A program made the translations under genes and the position numbers. 64,000 nucleotides of DNA from Clusia tigrina (taxonomy: Eukaryota; Arthropoda; Insecta; Diptera; Clusiidae): assembly GCA_920105625.2 (NCBI GenBank), contig OV050032.1, positions 91,310,542 through 91,374,541 on the forward strand. The letters run 5' to 3'. Numbering within the stretch: position 1 is the stretch's first letter; every line of letters begins with the position of its first letter. The notes beneath the pieces are model-generated. The model saw only the letters and a list, made by a program, of their open reading frames with translations. It searched no databases and was not told the DNA's origin. Positions 1-11,857 of this stretch are shown in pieces.

Positions 1-6
1 TTATCA

Positions 7-202
7 GTGTTTGATTTGGGACTCAAGGGTAGCTTAGCTTTGAGCGATAGATTAGATAGACAAGAGGCTCGAGTAATTTATTGTTACAAAATTTCAAGGT
101 TTTATGACGCTCCAGTAAAAAGTTACAAGCATTTGTATGTTGCAAACTTTGATAGGTGTAGGACGTACCGTATACAAGTTAGGGCCATTTGAAGTTTTAT
201 CA
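7..202. repeat. First complete monomer (type J-like)
   Basis: It carries GATTAGATAGAC, GTAATTTATTG and CGTATACAAG. The same combination recurs at 7419 and, as GATATACAAG, at 5067. At 5067 it again stands immediately before a unit with the CAATTG variant, so this monomer is probably the last one of a HOR copy that begins left of the window. Bases 1-6 are the tail of the preceding unit. Confidence 0.85.
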
Positions 203-388
203 GTGTTTGATTTGGGACTCAAGCTTTGAGCGATAGATTAAATTGGCAAGAGGCTCGAGTACTTTATTGTTACAAAATTACAAGGTTTTGTGACGCTCCA
301 GTAAAAAGTTACAAGCAATTGTATATTGCAAACTTTGATAGGTGTAGGACGTACCGTATAAAAGCTAGAGCCATTTGAAGTTTTATCA
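203..388. repeat. Monomer with 10 bp deletion (186 bp)
   Basis: Reference positions 22-31 are missing, so CTCAAG runs straight into CTTTGAG. A 2 bp AG identity flanks the deleted block. This removes the inner arms of the monomer dyad while leaving CTCAA and TTGAG close together. Confidence 0.9.
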
Positions 389-780
389 GTGCCTGATTTG
401 GGACTCAAGGGTATCATAGCTTTGAGCGATAGCTTAAATTGACATGAGGCTCGAGTACTTTATTGTTACAAAATTTCAAGATTTTCTGACGCTCCAGTAA
501 AAAGTTACAAGCATTTGTATGTTGCAAACTTTGATAGGTGTAGGACGTACCGTATACAAGTTAGGGCCGTTTGAAGTTTTATCAGTGTCTGATTTGGGAC
601 TCAAGGGAAGCATAGCTTTGAGCGATAGATTAAATAGACAAGAGGCTCGAGTACTTTATTGTTACAAAATTTCAAGGTTTTGTGACGCTCCAGTAAAAAG
701 TTACAAGCATTTGTATGTTCCAAACTTTGATAGGTGTAGGACGTACCGTATAGAAGTTAGGGCCATTTGAAGTTTTATCA

Positions 781-950
781 GTGTTTGATTTGGGACTAAA
801 GGGTAGCATAGCTTTGAGCGATAGCTTTAATTGTCAAGAGGCTCGAGTACTTTATTGTTACAAAATTACAAGGTTTTATGACGCTCCAGTAAAAACTTAC
901 AAGCATTTGTATGTTGCAAACTTTGATAGGTGCCATTTGAAGTTTTCTCA
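781..950. repeat. Monomer with 26 bp deletion (170 bp)
   Basis: Reference positions 153-178 are missing, joining GATAGGTG to CCATTTG. The block containing both CGTA repeats is lost. The corresponding unit of copy 2 (3107-3302) is full length, so the deletion is private to this copy. Confidence 0.92.
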
Positions 951-2518
951 GTGTTTGATTTGGGACTCAAGGGTAGCATAGCTTTGAGCGATAGATTAAA
1001 TTGGCAAGAGCCTCGAGTACTTTATTGGTACAAAATTTCAAGGTTTTATGACGCTCCAGTAAAAAGTTACAAGCATTTGTATATTGCAAACTTTGATAGG
1101 TGTAGGAGGTACCGTATAGAAGTTAGGGCCATTTGAAGTTTTCTCAGTGTTTGATTTGGGACTCAAGGGTAGCATAGCTTTGAGCGATAGATTAGATTGG
1201 CAAGAGGCTCGAGTACTTTATTGTTACAAAATTTCAAGGTTTTATGACGCTCCAGTAAAAACTTACAAGCATTTGTATGTTGCAAACTTTGATAGGTGTA
1301 GGAAGTACCGTATAGAAGTTAGGGCCATTTGAAGTTTTCTCAGTGTTTGATTTGGGACTCAAGGGTAGCATTGCTTTGAGCGATAACTTAAATTGGCAAG
1401 AGGCTCGAGTACTTTATTGTTACAAAATTACAAGGTTTTGTGACGCTCCAGTAAAAAGTTAGAAGCATTTGTATATTGCAAACTTTGATAGGTGTAGGAC
1501 GTACCGTATAGAAGTTAGGGCCATTTGAAGTTTTATCAGTGTTTGATTTGGGACTCAAGGGTAGCATAGCTTTGAGCGATAGATTAAATTGACAAGAGGC
1601 TCGAGTAATTTATTGTTACAAAATTTCAAGGTTTTATGACGCTCCAGTAAAAAGTTACAAGCATTTGTATATTGCAAACTTTGATAGGTGTAGGATGTAC
1701 CGTATAGAAGTTAGGGCCATTTGAAGTTTTCTCAGTGTTTGATTTGGGACTCAAGGGTAGCATAGCTTTGAGCGATAGCTTAAATTGGCAAGAGTCTCGA
1801 GTACTTTATTGTAACAAAATTACAAGGTTTTGTGACCCTCCAGTAAAAAGTTAGAAGCATTTGTATATTGCAAACTTTGATAGGTGTAGGACGTACCGTA
1901 TAGAAGTTAGGGCCATTTGAAGTTTTATCAGTGTTTGATTTGGGACTCAAGGGTAGCATAGCTTTGAGCGATAGATTAAATAGACAAGAGGCTCGAGTAC
2001 TTTATTGTTAAAAAATTTCAAGGTTTTCTGACGCTCCAGTAAATAGTTACAAGCATTTGTATGTTGCAAACTTTGATAGGTGTAGGACGTACCGTATACA
2101 AGTTAGGGCCATTTGAAGTTTTATCAGTGTTTGATTTGGGACTCAAGGGTAGCATAGTTTTGAGCGATAGCTTAAATTGGCAAGAGGCTCGAGTACTTTA
2201 TTGTTACAAAATTTCAAGGTTTTGTGACGCTCCAGTAAAAAGTTACAAGCATTTGTATGTTGCAAACTTTGATAGGTGTAGGACGTACCGTATAGAAATT
2301 AGAGCCATTTGAAGTTTTCTCAGTATTTGATTTGGGACTCAAGGGTAGCATAGCTTTGAGCGATAGAATAAATTGACAAGAGGCTCGAGTAATTTATTGT
2401 TACAAAATTTCAAGGTTTTATGACGCTCCAGTAAAAAGTTACAAGCATTTGTATGTTGCAAACTTTGATAGGTGTAGGACGTACCGTATACAAGTTAGGG
2501 CCATTTAAAGTTTTATCA

Positions 2519-5066
2519 GTGTTTGATTTGGGACTCAAGGGTACCATAGCTTTGAGCGATAGATTAAATTGGCAAGAGGCTCGAGTACTTTATTGTTACA
2601 AAATTACAAGGTTTTGTGACGCTCCAGTAAAAAGTTACAAGCAATTGTATATTGCAAACTTTGATAGGTGTAGGACGTACCGTATACAAGTAAGAGCCAT
2701 TTGAAGTTTTATCAGTGTCTGATTTGGGATTCAAGGGTAGCATAGCTTTGAGCGATAGCTTAAATTGACATGAGGCTCGAGTACTTTATTGTTACAAAAT
2801 TTCAAGGTTTTCTGACGCTCCAGTAAAAAGTTACAAGCATTTGTATGTTGCAAACTTTGATAGGTGTAGGACGTACCGTATACAAGTTAGGGCCGTTTGA
2901 AGTTTTATCAGTGTCTGATTTGGGACTCAAGTGAAGCATAGCTTTGAGCGATAGATTAAATAGACAAGAGGCTCGAGTACTTTATTGTTACAAAATTTCA
3001 AGGTTTTGTGACGCTCCAGTAAAAAGTTACAAGCATTTGTATGTTCCAAACTTTGATAGGTGTAGGACGTACCGTATAGAAGTTAGGGCCATTTGAAGTT
3101 TTATCAGTGTTTGATTTGGGACTAAAGGGTAGCATAGCTTTGAGAGATAGCTTTAATTGTCAAGAGGCTCGAGTACTTTATTGTTACAAAATTACAAGGT
3201 TTTATGACGCTCCAGTAAAAACTTACAAGCATTTGTATGTTGCAAACTTTGATAGGTGTAGGACGTACCGTATAGAAGTTAGGGCCATTTGAAGTTTTCT
3301 CAATGTTTGATTTGGGACTCAAGGGTAGCATAGCTTTGAGCGATAGATTAAATTGGCAAGAGGCTCGAGTACTTTATTGGTACAAAATTTCAAGGTTTTA
3401 TGACGCTCCAGTAAAAAGTTTCAAGCATTTGTATGTTGCAAACTTTGATAGGTGTAGGAGGTACCGTATAGAAGTTAGGGCCATTTGAAGTTTTCTCAGT
3501 GTTTGATTTGGGACTGAAGGGCAGCATAGCTTTGAGCGATAGATTAGATTGGCAAGAGGTTCGAGTACTTTATTGTTACAAAATTTCAAGGTTTTATGAC
3601 GCTCCAGTAAAAACTTACAAGCATTTGTATGTTGCAAACTTTGATAGGTGTAGGAAGTACCGTATAGAAGTTAGGGCCATTTGAAGTTTTCTCAGTGTTT
3701 GATTTGGGACTCAAGGGTAGCATTGCTTTGAGCGATAACTTAAATTGGCAAGAGGCTCGAGTACTTTATTGTTACAAAATTACAAGGTTTTGTGACGCTC
3801 CAGTAAAAAGTTAGAAGCATTTGTATATTACAAACTTTGATAGGTGTAGGACGTACCGTATAGAAGTTAGGGCCATTTGAAGTTTTATCAGTGTTTGATT
3901 TGGGACTCAAGGGTAGCATAGCTTTGAGCGATAGATTAAATTGACAAGAGGCTCGAGTAATTTATTGTTACAAAATTTCAAGGTTTTATGACGCTCCAGT
4001 AAAAAGTTACAAGCATTTGTCTATTGCAAACTTTGATAGGTGTAGGACGTACCGTATAGAAGTTAGGGCCATTTGAAGTTTTCTCAGTGTTTGATTTGGG
4101 ACTCAAGGGTAGCATAGCTTTGAGCGATAGATTAAAGTGGCAAGAGGCTCGAGTACTTTATTGTTACAAAATTACAAGGTTTTGTGACGCTCCAGTAAAA
4201 AGTTACAAGCATTTGTATGTTGCAAACTTTGATAGGTGTAGGACGTACCGTATACAAGTTAGGGCCATTTGAAGTTTTATCAGTGTCTGATTTGGGACTC
4301 AAGGGTAGCATAGCTTTGAGCGATAGCTTAAATTGACAAGAGGCTCGAGTACTTTATTGTTACAAAATTTCAAGGTTTTCTGACGCTCCAGTAAAAAGTT
4401 ACAAGTATTTGTATGTTGCAAACTTTGATAGGTGTAGGACGTACCGTATATAAGTTAGGGCCATTTGAAGTTTTATCAGTGTCTGATTTGGGACTCAAGG
4501 GTAGCATAGTTTTGAGCGATAGATTAAATAGACAAGAGGCTCGAGTACTTTATTGTTAAAAAATTTCAAGGTTTTCTGACGCTCCAGTAAAAAGTTACAA
4601 GCATTTGTATGTTGCAAACTTTGATAGGTGTAGGACGTACCGTATACAAGTTGGGGCCATTTGAAGTTTTATCAGTGTTTGATTTGGGACTCAAGGGTAG
4701 CATAGCTTTGAGCGATAGCTTAAATTGGCAAGAGGCTCGAGTACTTTATTGTTACAAAATTTCAAGGTTTTGTGACGCTCCAGTAAAAAGTTACAAGCAT
4801 TTGTATGTTGCAAACTTTGATAGGTGTAGGACGTACCGTATAGAAATTAGGGCCATTTGAAGTTTTCTCAGTATTTGATTTGGGACTCAAGGGTAGCATA
4901 GCTTTGAGCGATAGATTAAATTGACAAGAGGCTCGAGTAATTTATTGTTACAAAATTTCAAGGTTTTATGACGCTCCAGTAAAAAGTTACAAGCATTTGT
5001 ATATTGCAAACTTTGATATGTGTAGGACGTACCGTATACAAGTTAGGGCCATTTGAAGTTTTATCA
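2519..5066. repeat. 12/13-monomer higher-order repeat, copy 2
   Basis: Thirteen units of 196 bp. Units 2519 to 3891 match 203 to 1539 in order and share rare variants: TTATTGGTAC (3303 and 951), GGAGGTACC (same pair), AGCATTGC with GATAACTTAAATT (3695 and 1343). Later, GTTAAAAAATTTC marks 4479 and 1931, and GTATTTGATT marks 4871 and 2323. The offset is 2,352 bp after the shortened unit 781-950 and becomes 2,548 bp after unit 4087, so one extra monomer lies around 4087-4478. Confidence 0.87.
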
Positions 5067-5458
5067 GTGTTTGATTTATGACTCAAGGGTAGCATAGCTT
5101 TGAGCGATAGATTAGATATACAAGAGGCTCGAGTAATTTATTGTTACAAAATTTCAAGGTTTTATGACGCTCCAGTAAAAAGTTACAAGCATTTGTATGT
5201 TGCAAACTTTGATAGGTGTAGGACGTACCGTATAGAAGTCAGGGCCATTTGAAGTTTTATCAGTGTTTGATTTGAGACTCAAGGGTAGCATAGCTTTGAG
5301 CGATAGATAAGATTGGCAAGAGGCTCGAGTACTTTATTGTTACAAAATTACAAGGTTTTGTGACGCTCCAGTAAAAAGTTACAAGCAATTGTATATTGCA
5401 AACTTTGATAGGTGTAGGACGTACCGTATACAAGTTAGAGCCATTTGAAGTTTTATCA
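5067..5458. repeat. Two linking monomers opening a third HOR copy
   Basis: Unit 5067 resembles the unit at 7 (GATTAGAT, GTAATTTATTG). Unit 5263 resembles 203 and 2519 (GCAATTG, AAATTACAAGG). Both carry private substitutions near positions 11-13 (GATTTATGACTC and GATTTGAGACTC) and 5263 has GATAAGATTGG. They repeat the junction seen at 7-203. Confidence 0.8.
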
Positions 5459-6634
5459 GTGTCTGATTTGGGACTCAAGGGTAGCAAAGCTTTGAGCGAT
5501 AGCTTAAATTGACATGAGGCTCGAGTACTTTATTGTTACAAAATTTCAAGGTTTTCTGACGCTCCAGTAAAAAGTTACAAGCATTTGTATGTTGCAAACT
5601 TTCATAGGTGTAGGACGTACCGTATACAAGTTAGGGCCGTTTGAAGTTTTATCAGTGTCTGATTTGGGACTCAAGGGTAGCATAGCTTTGAGCGATAGAT
5701 TAAATAGACAAGAGGCTCGAGTACTTTATTGTTACAAAATTTCAAGGTTTTGTGACGCTCCAGTAAAAAGTTACAAGCATTTGTATGTTCCAAACTTTGA
5801 TAGGTGTAGGACGTACCGTATAAAAGTTAGGGCCATTTAAAGTTTTATCAGTGTTTGATTTGGGACTCAAGGGTAGCATAGCTTTGAGCGATAGCTTTAA
5901 TTGTCACGAGGCTCGAGTACTTTATTGTTACAAACTTACAAGCTTTTGTGACGCTCCAGTAAAAAGTTACAAGCAATTGTATATTGCAAACTTGGATAGG
6001 TGTAGGACGTACCGTATACAAGTTAGAGCCATTTGAAGTTTTATCAGTGTCTGATTTGGGACTCAAGGGTAGCATAGCTTTGAGCGATAGCTTAAATTGA
6101 CATGAGGCTCGAGTACTTTATTGTTACAAAATTTCAAGGTTTTCTGACGCTCCAGTAAAAAGTTACAAGCATTTGTATGTTGCAAACTTTGATAGGTGTA
6201 GGACGTACCGTATACAAGTTAGGGCCGTTTGAAGTTTTATCAGTGTTTGATTTGGGACTCAAAGGTACCATAGCTTTGAGCGATAGATTAAATTGGCAAG
6301 AGGCTCGAGTACTTTATTGTTACAAACTTACAAGGTTTTGTGACGGTCCAGTAAAAAGTTACAAGCATTTGTATGTTGCAAACTTTGATAGGTGTAGGAC
6401 GTACCGTATAGAAGTTAGGGCCATTTGAAGTTTTATCAGTGTTTGATTTGGGACTCAAGGGTAGCATAGCGTTGAGCGATAGCTTTAATTGTCAAGAGGC
6501 TCGAGTACTTTATTGTTACAAAATTACAAGGTTTTGTGACGCTCCAGTAAAAAGTTACAAGCATTTGTATGTTGCAAACTTTGAAAGGTGTAGGACGTAC
6601 CGTATACAAGTTAGAGCCATTTGAAGTTTTATCA
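5459..6634. repeat. Six-monomer segment, copy 1 (2,743 bp period)
   Basis: Units 5459, 5655, 5851, 6047, 6243 and 6439 recur in the same order at 8202, 8398, 8594, 8790, 8986 and 9182. Shared rare changes include AGCAAAGC in the first unit, CGTATAAAAG with CCATTTAAAG in the second, AACTTGGATAGG in the third, GACGGTCC in the fifth and AGCGTTGAGC in the sixth. The period equals 14 monomers minus the 1 bp deletion in unit 8007. Confidence 0.9.
5851..6046. repeat. Hybrid monomer
   Basis: The first third matches the TTTAATTGTC type (781, 3107, 6439). The last part carries GCAATTG, ATATTGC, CGTATACAAG and TTAGAGCC, which define the unit type at 5263 and 2519. It is followed by a GACATGAGGC unit, as that second type always is. 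A crossover or conversion inside the monomer explains both halves. Its duplicate is 8594-8789. Confidence 0.78.
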
Positions 6635-8201
6635 GTGTCTGATTTGGGACTCAAGGGTAGCATAGCTTTGAGCGATAGCTTAAATTGACATGAGGCTCGA
6701 GTACTTTATTGTTACAAAATTTCAAGGTTTTCTGACGCTCCAGTAAAAAGTTACAAGCATTTGTATGTTGCAAACTTTGATAGGTGTAGGACGTACCGTA
6801 TACAAGTTAGGGCCGTTTGAAGTTGTATCAGTGTCTGATTTGGGACTCAAGGGTAGCATAGCTTTGAGCGATAGATTAAATAGACAAGAGGCTCGAGTAC
6901 TTGATTGTTACAAAATTTCAAGGTTTTGTGACGCTCCAGTAAAAAGTTACAAGCATTTGTATGTTCCAAACTTTGATAGGTGTAGGACATACCGTATAGA
7001 AGTTAGGGCCATTTGAAGTTTTATCAGTGTTTGATTTGGGACTCAAGGGTAGCATAGCTTTGAGCGATAGCTTAAATTGGCAAGAGGCTCGAGTTCTTTA
7101 TTGTTACAAAATTTCAAGGTTTTGTGACGCTCCAGTAAAAAGTTACAAGCATTTGTATGTTGCAAACTTTGATAGGTGTAGGACGTACCGTATAGAAATT
7201 AGGGCCATTTGAAGTTTTCTCAGTATTTGATTTGGGACTGAAGTTTAGCATAGCTTTGAGCGATAGATTAAATTGACAAGAGGCTCGAGTAATTTATTGT
7301 TACAAAATTTCAAGGTTTTATGACGCTCCAGTAAAAAGTTACAAGCATTTGTATATTGCAAACTTTGATAGGTGTAGGACGTACCGTATACAAGTTATGG
7401 CCATTTGAAGTTTTATCAGTGTTTGATTTGGGACTCAAGGGTAGCATAGCTTTGAGCGATAGATTAGATAGACAAGAGGCTCGAGTAATTTATTGTTACA
7501 AAATTTCAAGGTTTTATGACGCTCCAGTAAAAAGTTACAAGCATTTGTATGTTGCAAACTTTGATAGGTGTAGGACGTACCGTATAGAAGTTAGGGCCAT
7601 TTGAAGTTTTCTCAGTGTTTGATTTGGGACTCAAGGGTAGCATAGCTTTGAGCGATAGCTCTAATTCGCAAGAGGCTCGAGTACTTTATTGTTACAAAAT
7701 TACAAGGTTTTATGACGCTCCAGTAAAAACTTACAATCATTTGTATGTTGTAAACTTTGATAGGTGTAGGACGTACCGTATAGAAGTTAGGGCCATTTGA
7801 AGTTTTCTCAGTGTTTGATTTGGGACTCAAGGGTAGCATAGCTTTGAGCAATAGATTAAATAGACAAGAGGCTCGAGTAATTTATTGTTACAAAATTTCA
7901 AGGTTTTATGACGCTCCAGTAAAAAGTTACAAGCATTTGTATGTTGCAAACTTTGAATGGTGTAGGACGTACCGTATACAAGTTAGGGCCATTTGAAGTT
8001 TTCTCAGTGTTTGATTTGGGACTCAAGGGAGCATAGCTTTGAGCGATAGATTAGATTGGCAAGAGGCTCCAGTACTTTATTGTTACAAAATTACAAGGTT
8101 TTGTGACGCTCCAGTAAAAAGTTACAAGCAATTGTATATTGCAAACTTTGATAGGTGTAGGACGTACCGTATACAAGTTAGAGCCATTTGAAGTTTTATC
8201 A
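6635..8201. repeat. Prototype of the F-G-H-I-J-A-B-C monomer run
   Basis: Eight units in the order later amplified downstream: F (6635, GACATGAGGC), G (6831, GTTGTATCAG before it, CTTGATTG, GTTCCAAAC), H (7027), I (7223, GTATTTGATT), J (7419, GATTAGATAGAC), A (7615, TAATTCGCAAG), B (7811, GAGCAATAG and TTTGAATGG), C (8007, 195 bp, AAGGGAGCATAG and GGCTCCAGTAC). F lacks the 5 bp deletion and H lacks the 4 bp loss found in later copies, so this run keeps the ancestral full-length forms. C is hybrid: its 3' half is the GCAATTG type. Confidence 0.82.
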
Positions 8202-9377
8202 GTGTCTGATTTGGGACTCAAGGGTAGCAAAGCTTTGAGCGATAGCTTAAATTGACATGAGGCTCGAGTACTTTATTGTTACAAAATTTCAAGGTTTTCT
8301 GACGCTCCAGTAAAAAGTTACAAGCATTTGTATGTTGCAAACTTTGATAGGTGTAGGACGTACCGTATACAAGTTAGGGCCGTTTGAAGTTTTATCAGTG
8401 TCTGATTTGGGACTCAAGGGTAGCATAGCTTTGAGCGATAGATTAAATAGACAAGAGGCTCGAGTACTTTATTGTTACAAAATTTCAAGGTTTTGTGACG
8501 CTCCAGTAAAAAGTTACAAGCATTTGTATGTTCCAAACTTTGATAGGTGTAGGACGTACCGTATAAAAGTTAGGGCCATTTAAAGTTTTATCAGTGTTTG
8601 ATTTGGGACTCAAGGGTAGCATAGCTTTGAGCGATAGCTTTAATTGTCACGAGGCTCGAGTACTTTATTGTTACAAACTTACAAGCTTTTGTGACGCTCC
8701 AGTAAAAAGTTACAAGCAGTTGTATATTGCAAACTTGGATAGGTGTAGGACGTACCGTATACAAGTTAGAGCCATTTGAAGTTTTATCAGTGTCTGATTT
8801 GGGACTCAAGGGTAGCATAGCTTTGAGCGATAGCTTAAATTGACATGAGGCTCGAGTACTTTATTGTTACAAAATTTCAAGGTTTTCTGACGCTCCAGTA
8901 AAAAGTTACAAGCATTTGTATGTTGCAAACTTTGATAGGTGTAGGACGTACCGTATACAAGTTAGGGCCGTTTGAAGTTTTATCAGTGTTTGATTTGGGA
9001 CTCAAAGGTACCATAGCTTTGAGCGATAGATTAAATTGGCAAGAGGCTCGAGTACTTTATTGTTACAAACTTACAAGGTTTTGTGACGGTCCAGTAAAAA
9101 GTTACAAGCATTTGTATGTTGCAAACTTTGATAGGTGTAGGACGTACCGTATAGAAGTTAGGGCCATTTGAAGTTTTATCAGTGTTTGATTTGGGACTCA
9201 AGGGTAGCATAGCGTTGAGCGATAGCTTTAATTGTCAAGAGGCTAGAGTCCTTTCTTGTTACAAAATTACAAGGTTTTGTGACGCTCCAGTAAAAAGTTA
9301 CAAGCATTTGTATGTTGCAAACTTTGAAAGGTGTAGGACGTACCGTATAGAAGTTAGGGCCATTTGAAGTTTTCTCA
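8202..9377. repeat. Six-monomer segment, copy 2
   Basis: Matches 5459-6634 unit by unit with very few differences, for example GCAGTTG instead of GCAATTG in the third unit. The match breaks inside the last unit (9182): this copy has private changes GGCTAGAGTCC and CTTTCTTG and ends with AGAAGTTAGGG and TTCTCA, whereas 6439 ends with ACAAGTTAGAG and TTATCA. The exchange boundary therefore lies in the second half of unit 9182. Confidence 0.9.
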
Positions 9378-9965
9378 GTGTTTGATTTGGGACTCAAGGG
9401 TAGCATAGCTTTGAGCGATAGATTAAATTGGCAAGAGGCTCGAGTACTTTATTGGTACAAAATTTCAAGGTTTTATGACGCTCCAGTAAAAAGTTACAAG
9501 CATTTGTATATTGCAAACTTTGATAGGTGTAGGACGTACCGTATAGAAGTTAGGGCCATTTGAAGTTTTATCAGTGTCTGATTTGGGACTCAAGGGTAGC
9601 ATAGCTTTGAGCGATAGCTTAAATTGGCAAGAGGCTCGAGTACTTTATTGTTACAAAATTTCAAGGTTTTGTGACACTCCAGTAAAAAGTTACAAGCATT
9701 TGTATGTTGCAAACTTTGATAGGTGTAGGACGTACCGTATACAAGTTAGGGCCATTTGAAGTTTTATCAGTGTTTGATTTGGGACTCAAGGGTACCATAG
9801 CTTTGAGCGATAGATTAAATTGCCAAGAGGCTCGAGTACTTTATTGTTACAAAATTACAAGGTTTTGTGACGCTCCAGTAAAAAGTAACAAGCAATTGTA
9901 TATTGCAAACTTTGATAGGTGTAGGACGTACCGTATACAAGTTAGAGCCATTTGAAGTTTTATCA
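9378..9965. repeat. Three linking monomers
   Basis: Unit 9378 is the TTATTGGTAC type otherwise seen at 951 and 3303. Unit 9574 has GACACTCC. Unit 9770 has GGTACCATAG and AGTAACAAGCAATTG, like 2519. They lead into the F unit at 9966. Confidence 0.75.
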
Positions 9966-11857
9966 GTGTCTGATTTGGGACTCAAGGGTAGCATAGCTTT
10001 GAGCGATAGCTTAAATTGACATGAGGCTCGAGTACTTTATTGTTACAAAATTTCAAGGTTTTCTGACGCTCCAGTAAAAAGTTACAAGCATTTGTATGTT
10101 GCAAACTTTGATAGGTGTAGGACGTATACAAGTTAGGGCCGTTTGAAGTTGTATCAGTGTCTGATTTGGGACTCAAGGGTAGCATAGCTTTGAGCGATAG
10201 ATTAAATAGACAAGAGGCTCGGGTACTTGATTGTTACAAAATTTCAAGGTTTTGTGACGCTCCAGTAAAAAGTTACAAGCATTTGTATGTTCCAAACTTT
10301 GATAGGTGTAGGACGTACCGTATAGAAGTTAGGGCCATTTGAAGTTTTATCAGTGTTTGATTTGGGACTCAAGGGTAGCATAGCTTTGAGCGATAGCTTA
10401 AATTGGCAAGAGGCTTTCTTTATTGTTACAAAATTTCAAGGTTTTGTGACGCTCCAGTAAAAAGTTACAAGCATTTGTATGTTGCAAACTCTGATAGGTG
10501 TAGGACGTACCGTATAGAAATTAGGGCCATTTGAAGTTTTCTCAGTATTTGATTTGGGACTCAAGGGTAGCATAGCTTTGAGCGATAGATTAAATTGACA
10601 AGAGGCTCGAGTAATTTATTGTTACAAAATTTCAAGGTTTTATGACGCTCCAGTAAAAAGTTACAAGCATTTGTATATTGCAAACTTTGATTTGGGACTC
10701 AAGGGTAGCATAGCTTTGAGCGATAGATTAGATTGGCAAGAGGCTCGAGTAATTTATTGTTACAAAATTTCAAGGTTTTATGACGCTCCAGTAAAAAGTT
10801 ACAAGCATTTGTATGTTGCAAACTTTGATAGGTGTAGGACGTACCGTATAGAAGTTAGGGCCATTTGAAGTTTTCTCAGTGTTTGATTTGGGACTCAAGG
10901 GTAGCATAGCTTTGAGCGATAGCTTTAATTCGCAAGAGGCTCGAGTACTTTATTGTTACAAAATTACAAGGTTTTATGACGCTCCAGTAAAAACTTACAA
11001 TGATTTGTATGTTGCAAACTTTGATAGGTGTAGGACGTACCGTATAGAAGTTAGGGCCATTTGAAGTTTTCTCAGTGTTTGATTTGGGTCTCAAGGGTAG
11101 CATAGCTTTGAGCAATAGATTAAATAGACAAGAGGCTCGAGTAATTTATTGTCACAAAATTTCAAGGTTTTATGACGCTCCAGTAAAAAGTTACAAGCAT
11201 TTGTATGTTGCAAACTTTGAATGGTGTAGGACGTACCGTATACAAGTTAGGGCCATTTGAAGTTTTCTCAGTGTTTGATTTGGGACTCAAGGGAGCATAG
11301 CTTTGAGCGATAGATTAGATTGGCAAGAGGCTCCAGTACTTTATTGTTACAAAATTTCAAGGTTTTATGACGCTCCAGTAAAAAGTTACAAGTATTTGTA
11401 TGTTGCAAACTTTGATAGGTGTAGGACGTACCGTATAGAAGTTAGGGCCATTTGAAGTTTTCTCAGTGTTTGATTTGGGACTCAAGGATAGCATAGCTTT
11501 GAGCGATAGATTAAATTGGCAAGAGGCTCGAGTACTTTATTGTTACAAAATTTCAAGGTTTTATGACGCTCCAGTAAAAAGTTACAAGCATTTGTATGTT
11601 GCAAACTTTGATAGGTGTAGGACGTACCGTATAGAAGTTAGGGCCATTTGAAGTTTTCTCAGTGTTTGATTTGGGACTCAAGGGTAGCATAGCTTTGAGC
11701 GATAGATTAAATTGGCAAGAGGCTCGAGTACTTTATTGTTACAAAATTTCAAGGTTTTATAACGCTCCAGTAAAAAGTTACAAGCATTTGTATGTTGCAA
11801 ACTTTGATAGGTGTAGGACGTACCGTATACAAGTTAGAGCCATTTGAAGTTTTATCA
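9966..11857. repeat. Ten-monomer HOR (F-J, A-E), copy with fused I/J
   Basis: F (9966) carries a 5 bp deletion (one CGTA repeat lost, 191 bp). H (10353) is 192 bp because GGCTCGAGTACTTT became GGCTTTCTTT. I and J are fused by a 58 bp deletion at 10545-10682. A, B and C follow at 10879, 11075 and 11271; C is 195 bp. D (11466) carries AAGGATAGCATAG and E (11662) carries TTTTATAACG. These marker indels let every later copy be traced. Confidence 0.9.
10545..10682. repeat. Shortest monomer, 138 bp, 58 bp deletion
   Basis: AACTTTGAT at the end of the unit runs directly into TTGGGACTC of the next one. The deleted 58 bp lies exactly between two TTTGAT hexamers, one at monomer positions 142-147 and one at positions 4-9 of the next monomer. 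This is the signature of a microhomology or slippage deletion. Other I units (7223, 12437, 13800, 21043) are full length, so the event is private. Confidence 0.93.

Larger units (their letters stand above)
203..2518. repeat. 12-monomer higher-order repeat, copy 1
   Basis: Twelve units, beginning with one that has GCAATTG near position 123, then the GACATGAGGC type (389), the GTTCCAAAC type (585), the TTAATTGTCAAG type (781), the TTATTGGTAC type (951) and the AGGAAGTACC type (1147). The same order recurs from 2519. Two units are shortened: 203-388 by 10 bp and 781-950 by 26 bp, so the copy is 2,316 bp instead of 2,352. These deletions are absent from copy 2, so they arose after the duplication or were lost there. 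Confidence 0.88.

Noticed and set aside
10876..11115. Minus-strand reading frames of 67-79 codons
   Set aside because: They are the complement of the same repeat, appear wherever chance variants remove a stop, and have no independent support.
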